From Synergistales bacterium Syner_01 (GTDB lineage Bacteria > Synergistota > Synergistia > Synergistales > Aminobacteriaceae), in NCBI GenBank assembly GCA_001604435.1, contig LVBO01000057.1, forward strand, positions 1-22,821: DNA of 22,821 bases, given 5' to 3'. The notes beneath the pieces are model-generated. The model made no database searches. It was given only the letters and a program-made list of their open reading frames with translations, and was not told the DNA's origin. Of the stretch, positions 7,859 to 14,959 are shown piece by piece (positions within the stretch are counted from its first letter, which is position 1; the number at the start of each line of letters is the position of its first letter). The position numbers and the translations under genes were made by a program.

Positions 7859-8515
7859 TCAGCCTCCCGTCATTCTCACCGGCGCCCCCGCATCCAATGC
7901 CTCCGTCACTTCTTCGATGAAACGTTCCACCCTTTCGGGGGTGTGGATGAACGCCGGATCGCCCAGATCCAGCGTCATGCAGCGCGTAGTCGAAAGCCCC
8001 GTCTCCGAGCGTACGAAATCAAGAAAAGACGAGTATGCGTCGTAAAGAGAACGCCAGTACTCCTCCCCCGCCTCTATCTCGTCGGAGCGTCCACGCATGC
8101 GGATTCGCCGCATTATCTCCTCGAACGGGCAGGAGAGCACGATAATCAATTTGGGCATGGTCAGATGCTTCAAAAGCGAATCGTACAGCATCAGGTACGT
8201 TCCGAACTGGCTGTCCCGGAAATATCCCAGCTTGTAGTAGAGCGTGGCGTAGATCTTGTCGCCGAAGACGCTGCGGTCGAGAATATACTCGTCGGACTCG
8301 GACGCGCAGAGATACTGGGCGAACCTCGTCACGAGGAAGTTGAGCTGCATGGGGAAAGCCCAGCGCCGTTCCAGGTGGAAACGGCGCAGCAGATCGTACT
8401 GATCCCGAAACTCCTCCGGCATGACGCGCAGTCCCAGCCGTTCGGAAAGGAGATTCACCACCGTCGACTTGCCGCTTGCCGTCATGCCCTCAACAATAAT
8501 CTGAACCCTGCTCAT
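7859..8515 (-). CDS. Deoxynucleoside kinase (dNK/dGK-dCK family)
   Basis: Phosphorylates a deoxynucleoside with ATP for nucleotide salvage in the cytoplasm. In 218 residues it shows the P-loop GMTASGKST (10-18), a glutamate at the catalytic-base position (PEE, 33-35), the DRS motif (80-82) and an arginine-rich LID, RRIRMRGR (136-143). These are the hallmarks of the bacterial deoxyadenosine/deoxyguanosine kinase family; which base is preferred cannot be told. The P-loop reads GMTASGKS rather than the more usual GxxGxGKS of this family, which is odd but keeps the lysine and serine/threonine. The ATG at 8515 has GGAGGAGG just upstream. It follows the PAS/GGDEF gene by 61 nt and precedes the zinc-ribbon gene by 5 nt. 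Confidence 0.88.
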   Translation of the reverse strand: MSRVQIIVEGMTASGKSTVVNLLSERLGLRVMPEEFRDQYDLLRRFHLERRWAFPMQLNFLVTRFAQYLCASESDEYILDRSVFGDKIYATLYYKLGYFRDSQFGTYLMLYDSLLKHLTMPKLIIVLSCPFEEIMRRIRMRGRSDEIEAGEEYWRSLYDAYSSFLDFVRSETGLSTTRCMTLDLGDPAFIHTPERVERFIEEVTEALDAGAPVRMTGG

Positions 8516-8576
8516 ACTCTTCCTCCTCCGACTGGTGGCGTCCCGGAAGGATCGTGTGCGACGGCACGCCGAAACA

Positions 8577-11258
8577 TCACGGGACGAAGGGCGCGAGAAC
8601 CGATTTGTTTCCCCCCGCCTTTTTTGCCTCGGCGAGGGCGTCCTCCGCTCTTTTCACAAATTCGTCCAGATCCATGCTCCGACGAAACTCCGCCACTCCA
8701 ATGCTGGAGGAGAGGGTTCTGTCGGGCAGGAATCTGTAGTTGAAGATCATATCGCGTATCGACTCCGCAACCTGAAAGGCGAGAGGCCCGCTCATCGGCG
8801 TCAGCACCGAGAACTCGTCCCCTCCCCAGCGGCCTATGAAATCGGTCGGGCGGATACGGCTTTTGACGGCGGCGCAGAAATCCTTGAGCACCCTGTCGCC
8901 GGCTTCGCGCCCGAGCGTCTCGTTCAGCGAGCCGAAGCCGTCCACATCTATAAGGATGAGGGACATGTTCGTCCTGTACCGCATCGCCCGTTCGATCTCC
9001 GTGTTCAGAGTCCGCTCGAATCCGCTACGGCTGGGAATTCCGGAGAGCGTATCCGTGGCGGCCTGTTTTCGCTCTTCCGCCTCTTTCTCATTCGTGATAT
9101 CTCGAAAGGCCGTGAGAAGAGAAGGTATGCCATCCGTTTCGATTCTCTCGACGGAAACTCGCCCGGGAAATATCTCGCCGGAGGACGACCTCAGGCGCAC
9201 ATCGAAGTTCTCGACACACGCGGCGGCGTCCAGCTCTTTCATCAGGCGCTCTCTCTGCCCCGATCCGTTGTAGATGCCGAGCTCCTCCTCGGTGCGTCCC
9301 AAGACGGCGGTTTCGACGAACCCCATCCTGGAGAGGAACGCACGATTGCAGCGGAGCACGCGCCCGTCCTTCACCGAGGAGATCACCAGCATCTCGGGAG
9401 AGGAGGAGAAAAGGCGGCGGAAATTGTCGGCTTCGGCGCGGCATGCCCTCTCGCGCGCACGGGATTCCGTCCGGTCGGTCGCCACGAGCGAAATCGCCGC
9501 ACAACGGCCGTCGGGATCAACGACCGGCGCAAAAGAGAGTACGAAGTAGCGCTCGCCCGCCTCATGCCCCGCCTTTGAACGCTCTCCGTTCCGGGCCCGC
9601 TCGACCGCCGTACGGAACGCTTCGCCCTGGACATCCCGGGGCAGAAGGTCACGGAGCGACGCTCCATGCGCAGGAAGACGGCCCCAGAGTTTCTCGCAGA
9701 GACGTGCGAATCCTTTGGTCATGACAAGGGGAACACACGCTTCGTCCAGAAGACAGAGCATCGCATCTTCGTTTTGAGCGAGCAGGGAACGCAATCGGTC
9801 GTCCTGCACGCCCTCCGGCTGGAGAGCCGAGGATTCGAGAAGCGTTTCCTGCTCCTCCTCGGGAGACTCCGGAAGTTCAAGGCCGTCGAAGCGGTCCCCC
9901 TCCACAACCTCGGCGTTTTCCGTTGCTTCCGCTTCCGGGAGTTCTTGAACCGCTTCGAGAACACTCTCCTGTCCGCGGGCGCCGTCCGCATCTTCGCTCG
10001 TCGCGGCGGGGACCGCCTCTTCCGTCTCGGCGGCCGTTTCGTGGAAGATGTAGAGGAGACTGTCCCGCCCCTCGTGCAGAATGCCGACGACGGACGCACT
10101 GCCCAGGAAGATATCGCCGGACACCGTCCGCATCTCGACTTCAAAAACCTCGGCGAAACCGCTCGATTCCACTTCGCGTACTATTCGCTCCCGTTGCGGA
10201 GCATCGGCATACAAGGCGAGCTCCGACTCCGTCCGCCCCAAGAGCGCCGCCTCGGTATACCCCATCCGCGAGAGAAACGCGGGAGATCCCCGAAGCAGCT
10301 TCCCATCCTCCGCGGAGGCGATCAACAGCATCTCCCCGGAAGATGCGAAAAGACGCTGGAAATTCTCCGCTTCGGCGTACCGTTCCCTCTCAAGCCGGCA
10401 GAGTTCGGTCCTGTCGGTCAGGAGCAACGAGATTCCGAGCTGTTCTCCCTCCCTGCTGTAGAACGGAGCGAAGGAGCAGGCATAGACGGAATCTCCCGTC
10501 TCGAAAGCGGTTTCGGCAGCTTCTCCGGCACGCGCTCTCTCTGCCGCGAGGCGGAACGATTCTCCATGCTCATCGGAGGGAAGAATCTTCAAAAGCGATT
10601 CATTCGGGTCGGGACTCCTCCCCCAGATGCGAACGGAAGCGTCTCTGAAACCCTCGGTCATGAACGACGGCACGAACTCCGCATCCATGGAGCAGAAAAG
10701 AAGGTCCTCCCTTTCCGAGAGCACTACGTGCACCGAGTCGGTCTCCGAGCCCTTCTCCCCGTCCTGCGGAAGTTCGTACCCTGCGCCCAGAAGCACAGGC
10801 GCTCCCTGGTAGACGCCGGGGACGAACGCGCAATCGATCCTCCGCTCCCGTCCATCCTCCGAACGAACGGCGAAATCGAGGCGCCCTCCGCGGACGACGC
10901 CGTCGGCCCCCGGCGAGAAGAGGCTCTCCACCGCTGAAGCATATCCGGACGCGGCGTACTCCGAAAGGAGAAATCGGGGGCGCTCGCGAAGTGCGAAGCC
11001 GAAGAACTCCTCGCCGCGCCTGTTCAGAAAGAGCACTCTCCCCTCCGAGAGGATCATCAGGATCAACAGCGGGCTGTCGAGCAGCGCAAGATACCGTCGC
11101 TCGATGTCGCGCAGGACGGCCTCTTCGCGCTTCCAGCGGGTCAGCTCTCTTTCGAGCCGAAGCGTCTTGTCGCAGTATCCTTCCGGACAGCTACCCGCCC
11201 GACGCCCCCCTATCTCTCCGATGTTCATCTCGCGAACAACTCCCAGATTGTCCTTCAT
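8577..11258 (-). CDS. Multi-PAS diguanylate cyclase with duplicated PAS pair
   Basis: An 893-residue soluble protein that should make cyclic di-GMP. Domains in order: a short coiled coil (about 30-55), PAS 1 (about 56-160), PAS 2-3 (about 184-406), an acidic linker (about 407-490, very rich in Glu and poor in hydrophobics), PAS 4-5 (about 497-719), and GGDEF (about 735-890). The catalytic motif GGDEF is at 812-816 and the product-binding inhibitory RxxD (RPTD, 803-806) is intact, so feedback inhibition is expected. The substrate-binding DVDGFGSLNE (771-780) departs slightly from the usual DxDxFKxxND. PAS 2-3 and PAS 4-5 align without a gap at a constant offset of 313 residues. There is no transmembrane helix, so the PAS domains must sense something in the cytoplasm. 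The start could be ATG 11258 or the ATG ten codons later. The gene follows the UPF0316 gene by 46 nt. Confidence 0.92.
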   Translation of the reverse strand: MKDNLGVVREMNIGEIGGRRAGSCPEGYCDKTLRLERELTRWKREEAVLRDIERRYLALLDSPLLILMILSEGRVLFLNRRGEEFFGFALRERPRFLLSEYAASGYASAVESLFSPGADGVVRGGRLDFAVRSEDGRERRIDCAFVPGVYQGAPVLLGAGYELPQDGEKGSETDSVHVVLSEREDLLFCSMDAEFVPSFMTEGFRDASVRIWGRSPDPNESLLKILPSDEHGESFRLAAERARAGEAAETAFETGDSVYACSFAPFYSREGEQLGISLLLTDRTELCRLERERYAEAENFQRLFASSGEMLLIASAEDGKLLRGSPAFLSRMGYTEAALLGRTESELALYADAPQRERIVREVESSGFAEVFEVEMRTVSGDIFLGSASVVGILHEGRDSLLYIFHETAAETEEAVPAATSEDADGARGQESVLEAVQELPEAEATENAEVVEGDRFDGLELPESPEEEQETLLESSALQPEGVQDDRLRSLLAQNEDAMLCLLDEACVPLVMTKGFARLCEKLWGRLPAHGASLRDLLPRDVQGEAFRTAVERARNGERSKAGHEAGERYFVLSFAPVVDPDGRCAAISLVATDRTESRARERACRAEADNFRRLFSSSPEMLVISSVKDGRVLRCNRAFLSRMGFVETAVLGRTEEELGIYNGSGQRERLMKELDAAACVENFDVRLRSSSGEIFPGRVSVERIETDGIPSLLTAFRDITNEKEAEERKQAATDTLSGIPSRSGFERTLNTEIERAMRYRTNMSLILIDVDGFGSLNETLGREAGDRVLKDFCAAVKSRIRPTDFIGRWGGDEFSVLTPMSGPLAFQVAESIRDMIFNYRFLPDRTLSSSIGVAEFRRSMDLDEFVKRAEDALAEAKKAGGNKSVLAPFVP

Positions 11259-11304
11259 GAAGCCCCATCCCTTCCTTCCGTGAACCAGGGGTATGAATCG
11301 AAAG

Positions 11305-11823
11305 TTACTTGCGCTGAAAACGGAATTGTCCGCCGGAGCACCCCTTGACGTCGCTTATGCAGATGAATCCTTTATTGTGGGTGTGCGCGACGATGACGGG
11401 CACGTCCTTTCTGCGGCAGATAATCTTTACGATCGTGCGGATACCGTCCCGTCCTCTTCCGTAGAGCACCGTCGCTCCGAAACCGTCCGCACGGATATTA
11501 TCGATCATCTCTTTCGTCTCGGGCGTGCGGTCCATGATGAGCTCAAGGAAAACGTAGGCGTTCATCAGCTTCTCCTCCAGCAGGGAACCGACGAAATTTC
11601 CCGTGGAGAAACCGGCGCAGTAGACCACCATCTGTATCCAGTCCATCTCGCGCCCGCCCCCGATGATATGCCCCAGAGCGGTAAGATAGATCATCACCTC
11701 GACGAAACCGATCATCGCCGCCATCGCCCGTCTCCCCCGAACAAGGAAGAGAATCCTGACCGTGCCGCAGCTTACATCGACAATACGGGCGCAGAAAATA
11801 AGAAAAAGTCCGACAAAATCCAT
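11305..11823 (-). CDS. UPF0316 / DUF2179-containing membrane protein
   Basis: A 172-residue protein with about three N-terminal membrane segments (about 2-25, 33-55 and 62-83) followed by a soluble domain (about 95-160) that matches DUF2179: FLELIMDRTPETKEMI, then GATVLYGRGRDGIRTIVKIICRRKDVP. This is the layout of UPF0316 (YebE-type) proteins of Firmicutes and others; no activity is established. ATG at 11823 has GGGGGGAGG 5 nt upstream. The ATG shares its A with the TGA stop of the 43-residue ORF before it (TGATG), a clear coupling signal. It probably heads, with that ORF, the leftward transcript into the diguanylate cyclase. Confidence 0.85.
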   Translation of the reverse strand: MDFVGLFLIFCARIVDVSCGTVRILFLVRGRRAMAAMIGFVEVMIYLTALGHIIGGGREMDWIQMVVYCAGFSTGNFVGSLLEEKLMNAYVFLELIMDRTPETKEMIDNIRADGFGATVLYGRGRDGIRTIVKIICRRKDVPVIVAHTHNKGFICISDVKGCSGGQFRFQRK

Positions 11824-11954
11824 CAGAACCTCCCCCCATGGCTCGTCTCCCGAAGAACCTGCAGACAGGTCTTTGCAGCGCCGGCCCGTTTAAACAGAGA
11901 ACACATAGACTCGTCCGAAGGAACGCACCCCTTCTCTCTCAACACCTCAGCCAT
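11823..11954 (-). CDS. Small 43-residue ORF coupled to the UPF0316 gene
   Basis: An unannotated-size ORF beginning MAEVLREKGC and ending TSHGGRF. Evidence for translation: AGGAGGG lies 6 nt upstream of its ATG at 11954, and its TGA stop overlaps the ATG of the UPF0316 gene (TGATG). The product is soluble, with three cysteines (residues 10, 18 and 30) and several basic residues; I recognise no family. It may be a functional small protein or a leader whose translation opens the UPF0316 start. Confidence 0.5.
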   Translation of the reverse strand: MAEVLREKGCVPSDESMCSLFKRAGAAKTCLQVLRETSHGGRF

Positions 11955-12038
11955 TCCTTACCCTCCTCGCCTCCCGGAAAAGACATTCGGTTCTTGCCGG
12001 GACGAGCGCTTCTTGGAACAACATACAGTTACTATCCT

Positions 12039-12064
12039 ATCATACCTCTCCGGCAGAGTATAAT
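12039..12064. promoter_or_regulatory. Face-to-face -10 boxes for the divergent genes at 11954 (-) and 12117 (+)
   Basis: A perfect TATAAT at 12059-12064 (+) is placed to serve the GAF/GGDEF gene, though its -35 is poor. A TATGAT on the - strand (12039-12044) could serve the small ORF/UPF0316 operon. If both are real the two promoters overlap and would compete. Confidence 0.4.
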
Positions 12065-12116
12065 AAACGGCAAGAGCATAAAATCGCATTTCTTTCGCGA
12101 AAAAGGAGAGAGCGCT

Positions 12117-13349
12117 ATGAACGGCGAACAGACTATCCCCGAGCTCGAAGAACGAATCGTTTTCCTCACCATGGAGCGTCGCGCCGCAATGGAAGCGCTT
12201 GAAGTCGCCCTGGACATCGGTTCTTTCACCGCTTCGCTCACAGGCATCGATTCCGTGGAAGAGATCCTCAGGGAGTCCGCGGTGAAGATTCGCGCACTCC
12301 TGCCGTTCGAGACGCTGGCTTTCTTCCTTGCCGACGAGGACGACGATATGGCCCTTGTCCCCGCATACGTCGATCCCCCGGAAAAAATGCACGTCATCGA
12401 GCAGGAAAAATACCCGCTGATCGAAGACCGCACCGTCGCCTGGACGCTTCGCAGAAAGAAACCGGTCATCGTCGCGACAAAAGACCGTTCCCGGAAAATC
12501 TTCCTTCATGCGCTCGCCTCGGCCTCGCGAGTGCTCGGCCTCTTTATCGGCATTCTCGGACAGGAAGAAGAAGCCAAGCAAGCCCCTTCCTACCCGGATT
12601 TCCTCTCCATCGTCCTGTCGGCCACATCCGGCGTCATCGGCACGACCATGCTTCTCCGCAGGATCAATACGCTCAACCTCGCACTCCAGGAAAAAGTCCA
12701 CTTTTTGGAGAAGTCGAAAGAGGAGCTGTCGCTCTATCGAAACAACCTGGAAAAAGAAGTGGCCGCACGAACGAAGGAGCTCGCCAGAACAAACGAGGAC
12801 CTCCGGCGGGAGATCGTGGAGCGAAAGAGAATGGAAGCGGAGATTCGCTATCGCGCGTGGCACGACGCGCTCACGGGACTTGCCAACAGGGAACTTTTTT
12901 ACTCTCGTTTGCTTGACGAAGTCGCGAAGGGAAAGCCGTTTACGGTCTTCTTCATGGACCTCGACGGTTTCAAGAACGTCAACGATACCCTCGGACACGA
13001 CAGCGGAGACCGTCTGCTGAAGGAAGCGGCGCGCAGAATAGCCCGGGCAATGGGTGAAGAGAACATGGTGGCGAGGATGGGGGGAGATGAGTTTACGGTT
13101 ATCATCTGCTCCCCTTCATCGAGAGAGCAGCTCGCCGAGTGTGCCGAAAGGCTTCTTCGAGGCGTATCGGAACCGATCCGCCTTGAAGAAGCCTCCGTCT
13201 CCATCACCGCCAGTATCGGCATCGGCCGCTTCCCCGAGGACGGCGCCACCGCGCAGGACCTTATGAAATGCGCGGACATGGCCATGTACAAGGCGAAAGA
13301 GCGCGGGAAGAACAGATACTGCTTCTGGTCCGATATTGGGGACATATAA
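12117..13349 (+). CDS. GAF-GGDEF diguanylate cyclase
   Basis: A 410-residue soluble cyclic-di-GMP synthase. The N-terminal part (about 25-180) reads as a GAF domain: VALDIGSFTASLTGIDSVEEILRES, and LLPFETLAFFLADEDDD at 61-77. A long coiled coil follows (about 185-245), then GGDEF (about 246-405) with DLDGFKNVND at 281-290 and an intact GGDEF at 322-326. The inhibitory I-site is lost: the RxxD position reads GEEN, so product feedback through that site is not expected. The frame is open back to 11838, but the ATG at 12117 has GGAG about 8-11 nt upstream and starts directly before a typical N-terminal helix, while the upstream translation looks like non-coding sequence. It is monocistronic and closed by a strong terminator. 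Confidence 0.92.
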   Translation: MNGEQTIPELEERIVFLTMERRAAMEALEVALDIGSFTASLTGIDSVEEILRESAVKIRALLPFETLAFFLADEDDDMALVPAYVDPPEKMHVIEQEKYPLIEDRTVAWTLRRKKPVIVATKDRSRKIFLHALASASRVLGLFIGILGQEEEAKQAPSYPDFLSIVLSATSGVIGTTMLLRRINTLNLALQEKVHFLEKSKEELSLYRNNLEKEVAARTKELARTNEDLRREIVERKRMEAEIRYRAWHDALTGLANRELFYSRLLDEVAKGKPFTVFFMDLDGFKNVNDTLGHDSGDRLLKEAARRIARAMGEENMVARMGGDEFTVIICSPSSREQLAECAERLLRGVSEPIRLEEASVSITASIGIGRFPEDGATAQDLMKCADMAMYKAKERGKNRYCFWSDIGDI

Positions 13350-13364
13350 TAGCCGGGAAACGAG

Positions 13365-13421
13365 CGAAAAACAGGGCGGAGGTCGATGAAACCCGGTCCT
13401 CCGCCCTGTTTTTCGTTTTTT
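13365..13421. terminator. Bidirectional intrinsic terminator between the GAF/GGDEF gene and the PpiC gene
   Basis: Perfect 18-base arms at 13365-13382 and 13398-13415 with a GGGCGGAGG core, a 15-base loop, A-run on the left arm and T-run after the right arm. It serves both convergent genes. Confidence 0.92.
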
Positions 13422-13448
13422 CGGTGTCTTGATTGAGGACTCGCCGAT

Positions 13449-14360
13449 TTACTTCTTTTCTTCCTTCTTCTCTTCCACGATGACAACCTGATGCTTTTCG
13501 CGAAGCTTCGACAGCTGATCGTTGTAGACTCCCGCCTTCTTTTCGTTCAGAAGAGACTCGGTAAGCTGCGCGCGCACTTCATCAAGCGGACGAACGGAAG
13601 CCTCTTTTTTATCGACAAGCTTGATCAGATGCAGGCCGAACTGTGTCTTTACCGGTTCCGTCGAAACATCGCCGACCTTCATCGCAAAGGCCGCGTTGCC
13701 GAACTCCGGCACCATCTGCTCCTTGGAGAAGAAACCGAGGTCGCCGCCCTGTTCCTTCGAAGGGCAGGAAGAGTGCTTCCGCGCGGCATCCTCGAAAGAC
13801 ACTCCGGCGTCGAGATCCGCACGCACCTTTTTCATCTCGTCTTCGTCGGCGACCAGTATGTGGCTCGCGCGGACAGTCTCGGGAACCTTGAAGTTCTCCT
13901 TGTGCTTTTCGTAGAACTCGGCGATCTCCTCGTCGGAGACGGCCACGTCCTTCATGATCGCCTCGACCGCGAACTGGCGCGTGACGTCCTTCCGGACTTC
14001 GTTCATGGTCTCGATGAATTTGGGATCCTTCTCCACTCCAAGCTCGGCCCCGAGCAGAGAAAAGAGCTCCATATTGACCAGCTCCTCGAGAATCGCGCGG
14101 CGCCCCATCTCGTTGTCGTACATGGCAGCCCTCTGAGGATCGAGCCGGCCGATAATCGCGGCGACGTCCTTATGCTTGATCTCGGTCGATCCGACTGTAG
14201 CGAGCACGGTCTCGGGATCGGGAGCGGCGGCCTTCTCAGCAACTGCGGCGGAAGGCTCCGCCTTTACAGGCTCGGACTTCGCCTCGGTCGCAGCCGCGGC
14301 GGACGCCATAAGAACAACGAGCAACAGCGATGACACACATACCTTTTTCAAACGATTCAT
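13449..14360 (-). CDS. Exported PpiC-type (parvulin) peptidyl-prolyl isomerase, SurA/PrsA-like
   Basis: A 303-residue periplasmic or envelope-associated folding factor. A signal peptide (basic MNRLKK, hydrophobic 8-20, alanine-rich cleavage region about 20-25, no lipobox) is followed by a proline/alanine/lysine-rich spacer (25-48), a SurA_N-like helical region with DPQRAAMYDNEMGRRAILEELVNMELF (74-100), and a parvulin domain (about 163-252) containing RASHILV (164-170), GGDLGFF (205-211), and FGLHLIKLVD (241-250). A helical C-terminus ends in a Lys/Glu tail. ATG at 14360 has AGGGAGG upstream. It is downstream of and codirectional with the small membrane gene (119-nt gap), with a possible own promoter (TTGCAC, 18-nt spacer, TATGGT on the - strand) in that gap. 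Confidence 0.9.
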   Translation of the reverse strand: MNRLKKVCVSSLLLVVLMASAAAATEAKSEPVKAEPSAAVAEKAAAPDPETVLATVGSTEIKHKDVAAIIGRLDPQRAAMYDNEMGRRAILEELVNMELFSLLGAELGVEKDPKFIETMNEVRKDVTRQFAVEAIMKDVAVSDEEIAEFYEKHKENFKVPETVRASHILVADEDEMKKVRADLDAGVSFEDAARKHSSCPSKEQGGDLGFFSKEQMVPEFGNAAFAMKVGDVSTEPVKTQFGLHLIKLVDKKEASVRPLDEVRAQLTESLLNEKKAGVYNDQLSKLREKHQVVIVEEKKEEKK

Positions 14361-14479
14361 TCAAAAACCTCCCTAAAATGTTACTGCACGGAATCGGGAA
14401 CAAAACGGACAGAGTGTACCATAGAAAAGGGAAAAAGAAACGTGCAAAATGCTGAAAGCACGAAGCGCGCCCTCCGCAC

Positions 14480-14650
14480 TTAAGGGTTCGCAAGACTCCA
14501 GGCCATCACGGCGATCACTCCGGCTCCCACGAAATCGAGAACCCCCTTTACAGGACTGCCCGCCCGGAAGCGATTGATCCCGAGCGGAAGAAGAACGATG
14601 GAACACGTATACAGAATGTACGGCGCAACGGACTGCGCAAAATTCGTCAT
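14480..14650 (-). CDS. Small two-helix membrane protein (56 residues)
   Basis: Unrecognised family. The 56-residue product (MTNFAQSVAPYILYTCSIVL at its start) has two membrane segments, about 10-27 and 36-53, joined by a short basic loop (NRFRAGSPVK). The start at ATG 14650 is set by GGAGGG upstream and by a promoter at 14676-14704; the same frame is open to 14887, but that stretch has no ribosome-binding site and contains a strong hairpin. It lies 119 nt before the PpiC gene on the same strand. It could be a small membrane regulator or a holin-like protein; nothing supports either. Confidence 0.65.
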   Translation of the reverse strand: MTNFAQSVAPYILYTCSIVLLPLGINRFRAGSPVKGVLDFVGAGVIAVMAWSLANP

Positions 14651-14675
14651 CGCGATCCCTCCTTCGAACGTGATA

Positions 14676-14704
14676 ATAATGCCTTGCAGGGCCAAGAAAG
14701 TCAA
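14676..14704 (-). promoter_or_regulatory. Sigma-70-type promoter of the small membrane gene
   Basis: On the - strand, TTGACT (14699-14704) and CATTAT (14676-14681) are separated by 17 nt. Transcription would start about 14668, a few bases before the ribosome-binding site of the ATG at 14650. Confidence 0.5.
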
Positions 14705-14733
14705 GCGGGAAGAGCGTTCCCGAATGCCGGGAG

Positions 14734-14792
14734 AAAAAAGGGGGTTCCGCTCCTCGTCGAAAACCCGGGGCAGGTTTTCGGGAAGCGGAACC
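14734..14792 (-). terminator. Orphan leftward intrinsic terminator, possible 3' end of a small RNA
   Basis: Two stacked stems: GGTTCCGCT (14743-14751) with AGCGGAACC (14784-14792), and inside it CGAAAACC (14758-14765) with GGTTTTCG (14773-14780). Read on the - strand, the structure is followed after three C by six T (14734-14739). No leftward gene lies upstream to need it. It could instead be a structured attenuator. The three-base gap before the U-tract lowers confidence. Confidence 0.45.
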
Positions 14793-14877
14793 AGTGCGTG
14801 GGGAAGTTCATCAACCGAACCGAGAATGCAATTTGTGTGCCATTTATTTTGAATCACAAGCCGTAAAAACGCAAGAG

Positions 14878-14908
14878 TTTTGTTCATTGATTTTCTTTTT
14901 GTTCATTG
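14878..14908 (+). repeat. Direct repeats upstream of the response regulator promoter
   Basis: TTTTGTTCATTG occurs at 14878-14889 and again at 14897-14908, a 19-base period. The second copy ends 2 nt before the -35 box at 14911, the usual place for an activator. Regulators of the CitB/DcuR group commonly bind near such sites, so auto-activation by the adjacent regulator is a reasonable inference. Confidence 0.6.
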
Positions 14909-14910
14909 TG

Positions 14911-14939
14911 TTTACGAACGTGGAACGAGAGCATATAAT
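14911..14939 (+). promoter_or_regulatory. Promoter of the phosphorelay operon
   Basis: A perfect -10 TATAAT (14934-14939) and a weak -35 TTTACG (14911-14916) with a 17-nt spacer. A weak -35 next to two repeats fits an activator-dependent promoter. Confidence 0.6.
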
Positions 14940-14959
14940 TCATTCAAGGGGTGAGGAAA

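Larger units (their letters stand above)
14651..14959. other. Gap between the divergent small membrane gene and response regulator
   Basis: This 309-base gap holds, from left to right, the membrane gene's ribosome-binding site and promoter, an orphan terminator-like hairpin, an AT-rich stretch without obvious structure (about 14815-14877), two direct repeats and the response regulator promoter. I see no other coding sequence in it. Confidence 0.6.

Noticed and set aside
9666..10937. 423-codon open frame on the + strand
   Set aside because: Antisense of the PAS/GGDEF cyclase; no protein-like features.
11838..12116. N-terminal extension of the GAF/GGDEF protein by 93 residues
   Set aside because: The extension crosses the promoter region and has no family similarity; ATG 12117 has a good ribosome-binding site.
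14651..14887. N-terminal extension of the small membrane protein by 79 residues
   Set aside because: No ribosome-binding site at 14887, and the stretch contains a promoter and a terminator-like hairpin.
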